From an uncultured Acidobacteriota bacterium (GTDB lineage Bacteria; Acidobacteriota; Blastocatellia; Pyrinomonadales; Pyrinomonadaceae), in assembly GCA_946480545.1 (NCBI GenBank), contig CAMLKY010000176.1, forward strand, positions 1 through 5,539: a stretch of 5,539 bases of DNA, written 5' to 3'. This document shows, one piece after another, positions 1 through 5,278 of this stretch. The notes under the pieces were generated by a model. The model was not told where the DNA came from, did no database searches, and was given only the letters and a program-made list of their open reading frames with translations. The position numbers and the translations under genes are program-made. Within the stretch, counting starts at the first letter, position 1, and each line of letters begins with the position of its first letter.

Positions 1-43
1 GCCGCACTGCCTTCTGGGGTCTATCTTGTGCCCGGGTGTGTAC

Positions 44-517
44 TCAGTCCAGCTTGGTCTTCAAAACGGTGCGGGTCTGACTAGATCGAAACGCCGTGAG
101 CTTTTTTCTTAGCTCGGGACGTGAGTTTGCGAGGATTGCAACAGCGAGGAGCGCGGCGTTCTTGGCACCAGCTTCGCCGATGGCGAGGGTGCCGACCGGC
201 ACCCCGGCGGGCATCTGAGCGATCGAGAGCAGCGAATCCAAACCTTTCAACGCACGACTCTCCACGGGCACACCGAGGACGGGAAGCACTGTCTGCGACG
301 CGCACATCCCCGGCAGATGCGCGGCGCCGCCGGCGCCCGCGATTATGACTTCCAGTCCGCGGGCTTCTGCCGACTTCGCGAATTCAAAGAGCAGGTCGGG
401 CGTTCGATGCGCCGAGACGATCTTCGACTCGTACGCCACGCCGAAATCGTCGAGCACGTCCGCGGCATGCTTCATCGTCGGCCAGTCGGACTTGCTGCCC
501 ATGACGATGGCGACCAG
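44..517 (-). CDS. purE: N5-carboxyaminoimidazole ribonucleotide mutase (PurE, class I)
   Basis: PurE converts N5-CAIR to CAIR in de novo purine synthesis and is a cytosolic enzyme. The family signatures are clear: [11 protein letters not shown] at the N-terminus, SAHRTP, then [11 protein letters not shown], and later [14 protein letters not shown] and GAKNAALLA. Numbered from the CTG at 517, Ser8, Asp11, His37 and Arg38 match E. coli Ser16, Asp19, His45 and Arg46, so the active site looks intact. The body is full length at about 157 residues. The start is uncertain. The first in-frame ATG (502) would remove the first beta strand (VAIV). No ATG, GTG or TTG lies in frame between there and the upstream gene; the choices are CTG at 517 or ATC at 550. 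I used CTG because it just keeps the conserved strand. The reading frame stays open upstream into the frameshifted tlpA-like gene. Function is near certain; the start is not. No purK is visible, but the window ends 43 bases after the stop. Confidence 0.93.
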   Translation of the reverse strand: MVAIVMGSKSDWPTMKHAADVLDDFGVAYESKIVSAHRTPDLLFEFAKSAEARGLEVIIAGAGGAAHLPGMCASQTVLPVLGVPVESRALKGLDSLLSIAQMPAGVPVGTLAIGEAGAKNAALLAVAILANSRPELRKKLTAFRSSQTRTVLKTKLD

Positions 518-519
518 GG

Positions 520-554
520 GATTTGCGATTTTCGATTTTCGATTTGCGATTGCC
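520..554. repeat. Heptanucleotide tandem repeat, five units, at the purE start
   Basis: On the plus strand the units read GATTTGC, GATTTTC, GATTTTC, GATTTGC and GATTGCC, with an exact period of 7 and the last unit diverged. The array sits between the purE Shine-Dalgarno sequence (557-565) and the conserved purE coding region. Translated in the purE frame it gives the low-complexity peptide [11 protein letters not shown], which has no counterpart in PurE proteins. Seven is not a multiple of three, so a change of one unit changes the frame of anything translated through it. Confidence 0.9.
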
Positions 555-556
555 TT

Positions 557-565
557 ATCACCTCC
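557..565 (-). promoter_or_regulatory. Strong Shine-Dalgarno sequence of purE, displaced from the start codon
   Basis: The minus strand reads GGAGGTGAT, nine bases complementary to the usual 3' end of bacterial 16S rRNA. It lies 14 bases after the natural stop codon (580-582) of the upstream tlpA-like gene, where a purE ribosome binding site is expected. However, the gap from GGAGG to CTG at 517 is 43 bases and to ATG at 502 is 58, far too long. Removing the 35-base heptamer array would leave an ideal 8-base spacing to the codon at 517. Confidence 0.7.
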
Positions 566-579
566 GCTCGATGTTAGTT

Positions 580-1234
580 CTACGGTCGGGCGAGCTCCTC
601 GCGAACAACGGATTCGAATTTGTCCCACGCTCGGATCGTGCTTCGCCAGTAGACTATCTTGCTTATCGATGACGATGTTTTTTGGATAGGTGCCGAAGAC
701 GAATGGCTCCATTGCCGATTTCGCCTCGGCGGCCTGGAGATAATCGAACGGTTCCTTCTTCAAAAACTTTTCGACGTCGTCCTTAGGGTCGCCCGTCATC
801 GCGAGAAACACCACGTCGTCGCGCCCCGCAAACTTTGCTTTGAACTGATTGAGACTCGGCTTCATCGCACGACATACGGGGCAGCCGATAAACCAAAAGT
901 TGAGGACGACGACCTTTCCACGAAGATCAGCGATGGAGATTCGCTTTCCATCACGCGTGCGAACCGTCACATCAGGGGCCATCGCGCCTTCCTGAGGGAT
1001 CTTCTGAAGACGAAACTCAGTCGTCCCGTCCTCAAGCTTTTTCATTATCGTCCGATCGGGGTAATGGTAGTTCGCCATGCGGATATCGACGAACTCGTTG
1101 TTCGAGACCTGATTGCCGTCGGAGTCGTAGAAGATGGTTGCAGGGGCGGGTTTTGTCTGGCCGGCCACGCCGATAACCATCGCAAACGCGATAGCTAGCA
1201 GAACGCTAAATTGAATCACCCGACTCCTAATCAT
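580..1234 (-). CDS. Exported TlpA/ResA-like thioredoxin-fold protein, frameshifted near its 3' end
   Basis: This is a probable periplasmic thiol-disulfide protein of the TlpA/ResA/AhpC-TSA group. From ATG at 1234 it has a signal peptide (residues 1 to about 25, charged MIRSR then a hydrophobic run ending near VAG). A region of about 60 residues of unknown role follows. The thioredoxin fold starts near [12 protein letters not shown], with [10 protein letters not shown] (Cys118 and Cys121) and a probable cis-Pro184 in TYPKNIVID. After VIDK (minus strand 670-662) homology moves to the +1 frame: one extra C at 661 is followed by AAGATAGTC, read as [19 protein letters not shown], ending in REELARP and TAG at 582-580. 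The 655-base span is one base more than a multiple of three. The unshifted frame has no stop and continues into purE. A single-base insertion, a 2- or 5-base deletion, or an assembly error would all explain this. The substrate is unknown. The Shine-Dalgarno site is weak (AAGG very close to the ATG). Confidence 0.85.
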
Positions 1235-1317
1235 TGCCTTAAAAGTAGAAGACTTAGCAAACGAAATCAAACAAACCACCATAACGGTGACCGTGCGGAT
1301 CACACGGTGCCCGCCAG

Positions 1318-1356
1318 AGTAATTTGGTAATCCGGTAATTAGTAATTCGGTAATGT
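1318..1356. repeat. Degenerate GTAAT tandem repeat, five units of 7-8 bases
   Basis: The core GTAAT recurs at 1319, 1327, 1335, 1342 and 1350, so the spacings are 8, 8, 7 and 8. Plus-strand units are AGTAATTT, GGTAATCC, GGTAATTA, GTAATTC and GGTAATGT. The repeat lies between the isocitrate dehydrogenase terminator hairpin and the tlpA-like start, about 85 bases upstream of the latter. It is similar in scale to the heptamer array at 520-554 but different in sequence. Role unknown. Confidence 0.75.
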
Positions 1357-1358
1357 GA

Positions 1359-1387
1359 AAGAGGCTCGCGTTTACACGCGGCCTCTT
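1359..1387 (-). terminator. Hairpin terminator candidate after the isocitrate dehydrogenase gene
   Basis: An 11-bp stem (AAGAGGC plus CGCG pairing with CGCG plus GCCTCTT, one bulged base at 1366) closes on a six-base loop at 1371-1376. It begins 23 bases after the isocitrate dehydrogenase stop codon. In the minus direction the hairpin is followed by TTTCACATT, a poor T-tract, so it may act as an RNA 3'-end stabiliser or a weak terminator and not as a classical intrinsic one. Confidence 0.55.
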
Positions 1388-1410
1388 GAGACTCCGGCTT
1401 GCGGTAAAAC

Positions 1411-2868
1411 CTATGCCGAATATCCTTTCGCCCCGTCGAAGTTGTACAGGTTCTCGGTCTTGATGACATCGAGGCCTGCTTCGTTGAAGCGTTGGAGCAA
1501 CTTGATTATCTGGCCATGCGATACGGCAGAGCCTTCGCCGGCGTCGGCGATGAAGCGACACCGCCAGTGATCGACGGTGAACGTATCAGGCAGTCCGCCG
1601 GGATAAACCTTCACGCCGCGGTTCGCGATGTTGAGGAGCTTGAGGCCGTCACCGCTGGTTGCTTCGACCAGCTTTCCGAGCTCATCTGCAACACCGTAAA
1701 AACTTCCCTTCCACCAGTCGAGAAAGACGTCGACGCCGACGAGGTCTTTCTTTTGGCGCTCCGGCATTGTGTAGATCGGCTTGGCGGCTTCGGTGGATTC
1801 GACATTGGCAGAATACTCGACCGGCTTCAGCTTCTCAGGCTTCTGCCCGAGTCGTGCGACGACCGCTTCAGCAAACTCGCGGGTGCCGACCTTCTCGCTC
1901 GAGACACCTTCCTTGTACATGTCGTAGGTGTGCACGCCGTCCTCGATCGTACGAAGCCATGCGTTGTGCGCGGCACTCGCGACATCCGGCTGGTTGATGT
2001 GAACGAGCATGAGGATCGAGCCGAGGAACAAACCCGACGGGTTCGCCATGTTCTGACCGGCGCGGCGCGGTGCCGAGCCGTGGATCGCCTCGAACATCGC
2101 GACTTTCTCGCCGATGTTCGATGAGCCGGCGAGACCAACCGAGCCCGCGATCTGCGCCGCAACATCCGAAAGGACATCGCCGTACAGATTCGGCATCACC
2201 ACGACATCGAAATTCTCGGGCGTGTCGGCGAGCTTCGCTGAGCCGATATCGACGATCCAGTGATCGGCCTCGATGCCTGGGTACTCGGGCGCGATCTCGT
2301 CGAAGATGCGGTGGAACAGTCCGTCGGTCCGCTTCATGATGTTGTCCTTTATGAAGCAGGTGACCTTTTTGCGATTGAATTTCTTCGCGTACTCGAACGC
2401 GTACCGCACGATCTTTTCCGAGCCGGGTCGCGAGATAAGCTTCAGGCATTCCTCGACCTGATCCGTCTGGCGGTACTCGATGCCGGCGTACGTGTCTTCT
2501 TCGTTCTCACGAACGATGACGACGTCCATCACCGGATGTTTCGTGTCGACGAACGGGTGATACGACACGCACGGACGAATATTCGCATACAGGCCGAGTG
2601 TTTTTCTGACCGCCACATTGAGCGATGAAAATCCGCCGCCCTGCGGTGTGGTGATCGGTGCCTTGAGAAACACTTTGGTCCGCCGAAGCGAGTCCCACGA
2701 TTCCGGGGCGATGCCGGCGGTGTTGCCGGCGAGATAGACCTTTTCGCCGATCTCGATGGTTTCGATATCAAGCCGTGCTCCGGCTTCTTTCAGGATATGC
2801 AGTGTCGCGTCCATGATCTCCGGCCCGATGCCGTCGCCATGCGCAACCGTAATAGGTACATTGCTCAT
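1411..2868 (-). CDS. icd: Isocitrate dehydrogenase, Thermus/Rickettsia-type with extended C-terminal domain
   Basis: This enzyme oxidatively decarboxylates isocitrate to 2-oxoglutarate in the TCA cycle (cytosolic, Mg-dependent). The start at 2868 gives 485 residues beginning [19 protein letters not shown], which fits this long subfamily; an upstream ATG at 2931 would add 21 unrelated residues and lies beyond the candidate promoter. Substrate residues are visible: Ser82 and Asn84 in SSLNVAVR, Arg88, Arg98 in YANIRP, Arg120 in IVRENEED, Tyr127, Lys174 in IKDNIMK, and the metal ligands Asp231 and Asp235 in [13 protein letters not shown]. The cofactor loop is [10 protein letters not shown] (263-272). 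Residues from about 376 ([41 protein letters not shown]) match the C-terminal domain of Thermus isocitrate dehydrogenase, which 3-isopropylmalate dehydrogenases lack. Arg268-Arg269 replace the Lys-Tyr pair of NADP enzymes, so NADP is likely but not proven. Ser82 corresponds to the phosphorylated Ser113 of E. coli. The gene appears to be transcribed alone. No strong Shine-Dalgarno site is visible. Confidence 0.96.
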   Translation of the reverse strand: MSNVPITVAHGDGIGPEIMDATLHILKEAGARLDIETIEIGEKVYLAGNTAGIAPESWDSLRRTKVFLKAPITTPQGGGFSSLNVAVRKTLGLYANIRPCVSYHPFVDTKHPVMDVVIVRENEEDTYAGIEYRQTDQVEECLKLISRPGSEKIVRYAFEYAKKFNRKKVTCFIKDNIMKRTDGLFHRIFDEIAPEYPGIEADHWIVDIGSAKLADTPENFDVVVMPNLYGDVLSDVAAQIAGSVGLAGSSNIGEKVAMFEAIHGSAPRRAGQNMANPSGLFLGSILMLVHINQPDVASAAHNAWLRTIEDGVHTYDMYKEGVSSEKVGTREFAEAVVARLGQKPEKLKPVEYSANVESTEAAKPIYTMPERQKKDLVGVDVFLDWWKGSFYGVADELGKLVEATSGDGLKLLNIANRGVKVYPGGLPDTFTVDHWRCRFIADAGEGSAVSHGQIIKLLQRFNEAGLDVIKTENLYNFDGAKGYSA

Positions 2869-2902
2869 AAGAAATAAAATCCGAGGTAAGCGGAAGCTAC
2901 AG

Positions 2903-2931
2903 ATTCTAGCGAAATTGGGAAGTACAAGCAA
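2903..2931 (-). promoter_or_regulatory. Candidate sigma70-type promoter of the isocitrate dehydrogenase gene
   Basis: On the minus strand, TTGCTT (2931-2926, 3 of 6 to TTGACA) is followed by a 17-base spacer and TAGAAT (2908-2903, 5 of 6 to TATAAT). Transcription would begin near 2896, giving a leader of about 28 bases before the ATG at 2868. The call rests on consensus match only. Confidence 0.45.
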
Positions 2932-2986
2932 AGAATCGCCATTTTTGGACGCACGCGAGAGCCCTACACATCCCGATGCGCGCGGC

Positions 2987-3070
2987 CGGCTTTAGCCAAA
3001 ACAAAAAAATTGGAAAGATCCGCCGGGCTTCAGCCGAACGTGCCGAGGCCGAGATATTTGGCTAAAGCCG
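2987..3070. repeat. Inverted repeat pair of a REP-like element
   Basis: CGGCTTTAGCCAAA at 2987-3000 is repeated exactly, inverted, as TTTGGCTAAAGCCG at 3057-3070. Each arm contains its own small palindrome GGCTTTAGCC or GGCTAAAGCC. A diverged unit, GGCTTCAGCC (3026-3035), sits between them. Paired arms of this kind resemble the REP doublets (BIMEs) that RAYT-type transposases are associated with. No RAYT gene is present in the window. Confidence 0.75.
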
Positions 3071-3090
3071 CGCCACAGGTACTCATGCTC

Positions 3091-3110
3091 CCACTAGCTA
3101 AAGCTAGTGG
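3091..3110. repeat. Near-perfect palindrome containing AGCTAAAGCT
   Basis: CCACTAGCT (3091-3099) and AGCTAGTGG (3102-3110) form a 9-bp perfect stem around AA. The core GCTAAAGC is shared with the inverted repeats just to the left, so it is probably another, diverged unit of the same repeat family. There is no T-tract after it, and it lies far from any gene end, so a terminator role is unlikely. Confidence 0.7.
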
Positions 3111-3289
3111 CAATTTAAACAGCCGGCGCGCGTGCCCGCGAAATAACTCAGGGGGCCTGGCGCCGCTCAGGGGATTACTCGCGTTAGCTTTGGACACAGC
3201 CTAAAAAGCGAGAGGCAATTTAAAGGAGCTAGAGATAGGCGGCAATTGAAGAGATCCACGGTGATCACAAAGCAACAATCCCTCGATTC

Positions 3290-3319
3290 TTTAGATTTTT
3301 GCGGGCTAGAAGTTATAAT
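3290..3319 (+). promoter_or_regulatory. Candidate sigma70-type promoter of the secreted-protein gene
   Basis: TTTAGA (3290-3295, 4 of 6 to TTGACA), an 18-base spacer, and a perfect TATAAT (3314-3319). Initiation near 3326 would leave a leader of about 27 bases before the ATG at 3353. It points away from the isocitrate dehydrogenase promoter on the other side of the palindrome cluster. Confidence 0.55.
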
Positions 3320-3352
3320 TAACGCATCCAACTCTCGGCCGGCAGTATTTGT

Positions 3353-4393
3353 ATGAGAAAAGCAGTTTTTATTGTCCTGGTCCTGATCGTAACCGTGCCT
3401 TCTCTCTTCGCCCAGCTTCCGCAGATGGAGCGGTCGAGGCGTCGGATGGATGCTTTGATTCAGTCGGATGAGGATCGTCAGCATGATCAGCGGCTCGCGG
3501 AGGCCGATCGTGCAGCGGCCCTTCCGGTGCCGAAAAGGGCTGTGATGAACGTCGACGTTCAGATGGTCCTAAGCAAGGCCGACGTGAAAACGTTTGCCGA
3601 GGCGAAGGCGGCCGAGGCAAAGAAGGTCACCGATGGCGAGCCGCTCTGGATGTACGTCAAGATCAAGAGCAAGCTCGGCGATTATGTCCTGACGACCCGG
3701 AATCCGGACGACCCCGAAAAGCTCAGGTACACGATCTACGCCGAGGTGGCTCCGCGTGGCGACGTGACCGCGCTGCACCAGTTCGCGATCCAGTTCGCCA
3801 AAGAAGACCTGCCGGCGACTGAATTTAAGATCAGCCTCGCACCTGCATTGTTCGGACGAAACAAATCGATCCCGGTTTTCCTCACGACATCGAACGGCAT
3901 CAACAGCGGTGTCTGGAACAATGAGATCCGCCTGACGAATTCGCTCGCCATCCCGCGCGCGTTGACGGACAATCTCGCCGCCGCACCCGTTACGCTCGAC
4001 TTTTCCGCAGGCTCTGCCAAATATCGGAAACTGTTTTCGGATTACGATTCGATAATCCTGCGGGGCACGACCGATCTCACCAAGCTTCCGGCGCCGGGTA
4101 CCTTTTTTAGCGAGCCGCTAAAGGCGCAGCTTTCGACTAAGCTCACTTCGGAAGGCATCCAGCCGATAAGGATCTATTTCTCGGGCGATGACTGGCAGGA
4201 GTCGGCGTCTTTCGTTCCAAGCATGAAGAGAACGAGAAAGGTGTTTGCGACCTTTACCTATCGGCGTGCCGAGCAATGCTATTACGGTGTGGCCGAGATC
4301 GCGGAGAACTTCGATCTGATGAACGGGAAGTTTGCCGAGGCCGAGATCAACCTTCAGAAGGACCTCGCGGTTCCCTGTACCGAGATCGGCTAG
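3353..4393 (+). CDS. Secreted protein of unknown family
   Basis: I do not recognise this 346-residue protein. It starts with a clear signal peptide (MRKAVF, then a hydrophobic stretch, probable cleavage after LFA at residue 20), so it is probably exported. The next 40 residues are highly charged and rich in Arg, Asp and Glu, suggesting a helix (ERSRRRMDALIQSDEDRQ). The rest alternates polar and hydrophobic residues in a way that suggests beta-rich folding. The mature part has two cysteines, one in EQCYYGVAE and one in AVPCTEIG at the very C-terminus, which could form a disulfide. There is no lipobox, no second membrane segment, no recognisable catalytic motif and no repeat. Composition and length look like a real gene: it has a good promoter upstream and a full-length open frame. 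The Shine-Dalgarno site before the ATG is not evident. Its stop overlaps the stop of the convergent dehydratase gene, so the two have no room for separate terminators. Confidence 0.85.
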   Translation: MRKAVFIVLVLIVTVPSLFAQLPQMERSRRRMDALIQSDEDRQHDQRLAEADRAAALPVPKRAVMNVDVQMVLSKADVKTFAEAKAAEAKKVTDGEPLWMYVKIKSKLGDYVLTTRNPDDPEKLRYTIYAEVAPRGDVTALHQFAIQFAKEDLPATEFKISLAPALFGRNKSIPVFLTTSNGINSGVWNNEIRLTNSLAIPRALTDNLAAAPVTLDFSAGSAKYRKLFSDYDSIILRGTTDLTKLPAPGTFFSEPLKAQLSTKLTSEGIQPIRIYFSGDDWQESASFVPSMKRTRKVFATFTYRRAEQCYYGVAEIAENFDLMNGKFAEAEINLQKDLAVPCTEIG

Positions 4394-4671
4394 AGGCGAT
4401 CGATCTTTTCGACAAGCGCAAAATCGACATCCGTAACACCGCCCCGATCGTGCGTTGTCGTGCGGATCTCGGCGTAACCCCATCCAAAAGTAATGTCCGG
4501 ATGATGATCCGCGGCTTCGGCGATCGCACCTACCTTGTTCACAAAGTCGAGGCTCTCGGCGAAGTTAGGAAACTCAAAACGCTTCGAGATCGAATCACCC
4601 TCGAGTTGCCATCCGCTCGCAGATGAAAGCCGCGTCGCGACCTCGTCGGCCGTCATTTTTTTGCGCTCCAT
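4390..4671 (-). CDS. Pterin-4a-carbinolamine dehydratase (4a-hydroxytetrahydrobiopterin dehydratase)
   Basis: This enzyme dehydrates 4a-hydroxytetrahydropterin and so recycles the pterin cofactor of aromatic amino acid hydroxylases; in many bacteria without a hydroxylase the true substrate is unclear. The 93-residue length is typical. The family signature is complete: AADHHPDITFGWGYAEI followed by TTTHDRGGVTDVDFALVEKID. His56, His57 and His74 correspond to the catalytic histidines of the mammalian enzyme. Trp21 sits in the usual GWQLEGD segment after the first helix. I chose ATG at 4671: the protein starts at the family's normal position, and AAGGAG (4684-4689) lies 12 bases upstream, slightly far. 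The reading frame is open for 86 more codons upstream, but that part crosses the divergent lipoprotein gene and has no family similarity. No hydroxylase or other pterin gene is in view. Confidence 0.95.
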   Translation of the reverse strand: MERKKMTADEVATRLSSASGWQLEGDSISKRFEFPNFAESLDFVNKVGAIAEAADHHPDITFGWGYAEIRTTTHDRGGVTDVDFALVEKIDRL

Positions 4672-4699
4672 AGGTTTTCGTCGCTCCTTCCCGTTAGGA

Positions 4700-4705
4700 T
4701 ATACT
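4700..4705 (+). promoter_or_regulatory. Candidate -10 element of the lipoprotein gene
   Basis: TATACT (5 of 6 to TATAAT) lies 20 bases before the lipoprotein ATG, within the 54-base gap between two divergent genes. No good -35 element is found at the right distance, so this is tentative. Confidence 0.3.
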
Positions 4706-4725
4706 TCTTGTTTTAACGGCAAAGA

Positions 4726-5226
4726 ATGCGATTTGCAAAGCGAATTAACGGGATAAGAACGCTCATTTCGGGGCTGCTGGCCGCGGCAATGTTGGTTGCT
4801 CTTTCGTGCGGCGGCGAGGAAAAGCCCGAAACGCCGAAAGAGACCTTCAAAGCTTACGTCAACGCCGTGAAGCAGAAGGATACGACGCGGATGAAGCTGC
4901 TTTTGTCGTCGGAATCCATAAAGATGCACGAGCAGGAAGCTAAAACGCAGAACGTTACGCTCGATGATGTGGTCAAACGCGAGACCCTGTTTACCGAAGG
5001 GCAGAAGGTAGTCGAGTTTCGTAATGAGAAGATCGAGGGCGACCGTGCGACGCTCGAGGTCAAGAACGCATTCGGCTCATGGGAGACCGTACCGTTCGTT
5101 CTCGAAGAGGGCGACTGGAAGATCGATAAGAAGGGTTACACGGAACGGCTCCTCCAGGACATCGACCAGAACAATCAGCAGATGGATGACTTTATCAATC
5201 AGGGAAAGCAGCCGCCGCAATTATGA
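4726..5226 (+). CDS. Small lipoprotein, DUF4878/NTF2-like
   Basis: A 166-residue protein with a lipoprotein signal: basic MRFAKRINGIR, a hydrophobic segment, then VALSC with the lipidated Cys at residue 28. The Gly-Gly-Glu-Glu that follows is a common linker start. Residues of about 36-145 (ETFKAYVNAVKQKDTTRMKLL, then VVEFRNEKIEGDRATLEV, then PFVLEEGDWKIDKKG) have the helix-plus-curved-sheet pattern of DUF4878 and related NTF2-like lipoproteins, where GDWKI is the typical late strand. The C-terminus is Gln/Asn-rich. Such proteins are generally of unknown function; I assign fold likelihood only. The ATG at 4726 places the signal correctly; the Shine-Dalgarno site is weak (AAAGA). The gene diverges from the pterin dehydratase gene, and the next gene starts 52 bases downstream in the same direction, so co-transcription is possible. 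Confidence 0.85.
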   Translation: MRFAKRINGIRTLISGLLAAAMLVALSCGGEEKPETPKETFKAYVNAVKQKDTTRMKLLLSSESIKMHEQEAKTQNVTLDDVVKRETLFTEGQKVVEFRNEKIEGDRATLEVKNAFGSWETVPFVLEEGDWKIDKKGYTERLLQDIDQNNQQMDDFINQGKQPPQL

Positions 5227-5267
5227 TATCTCGCAGCTCTCATCACCCGTTCAGACCCCGGCAGGTC

Positions 5268-5272
5268 GGGAG
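5268..5272 (+). promoter_or_regulatory. Ribosome binding site that fixes the GTG start of the DUF1015 gene
   Basis: GGGAG at 5268-5272 is six bases upstream of GTG at 5279, an ideal spacing. It supports GTG and not the overlapping ATG at 5277, whose frame stops after three codons. Confidence 0.6.
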
Positions 5273-5278
5273 ATTCAT

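Larger units (their letters stand above)
2869..3352. other. Non-coding region between divergent genes with a REP-like palindrome cluster
   Basis: This 484-base stretch holds no credible gene. Near its left edge is the candidate isocitrate dehydrogenase promoter and near its right edge the promoter of the secreted-protein gene. Between them (2987-3110) are at least four GGCTTTAGCC-like palindromes. Further right are two copies of CTCAGGGG (3147-3154 and 3166-3173) and two copies of GGCAATTTAAA (3109-3119 and 3214-3224). The short open frames that cross the palindromes have no protein-like composition. Confidence 0.7.

Noticed and set aside
520..554. CRISPR-like array
   Set aside because: Units are 7 bases, contiguous and without spacers; it is a simple tandem repeat.
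559..561. GTG as purE start
   Set aside because: It lies inside the Shine-Dalgarno sequence itself and is out of frame with purE at the present repeat length.
44..1561. A single 505-residue protein combining a TlpA-like domain and PurE
   Set aside because: The first 109 residues are unrelated Arg-rich translation across the isocitrate dehydrogenase end, the hairpin and the repeat. The join to PurE depends on a frameshift, and a proper stop plus a ribosome binding site lie in between.
1492..2124. 210-codon open frame on the plus strand, opposite the isocitrate dehydrogenase gene
   Set aside because: It is a mirror frame of a strongly conserved gene with no recognisable domain of its own.
2869..2931. 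Upstream ATG at 2931 extending isocitrate dehydrogenase by 21 residues
   Set aside because: Family proteins start near [13 protein letters not shown]; the extra residues have no similarity and overlap the candidate promoter.
3010..3204. 64-codon open frame in the intergenic region
   Set aside because: It translates the palindromes, starts with TTG without a ribosome binding site, and has no protein-like pattern.
4672..4929. An 86-residue N-terminal extension of the pterin dehydratase
   Set aside because: It is antisense to the lipoprotein gene, has no family similarity, and the family length is met from ATG 4671.
5257..5270. Small hairpin CCCG/CGGG touching the DUF1015 ribosome binding site
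   Set aside because: A four-base-pair stem is too weak to call as a terminator or a regulatory switch.
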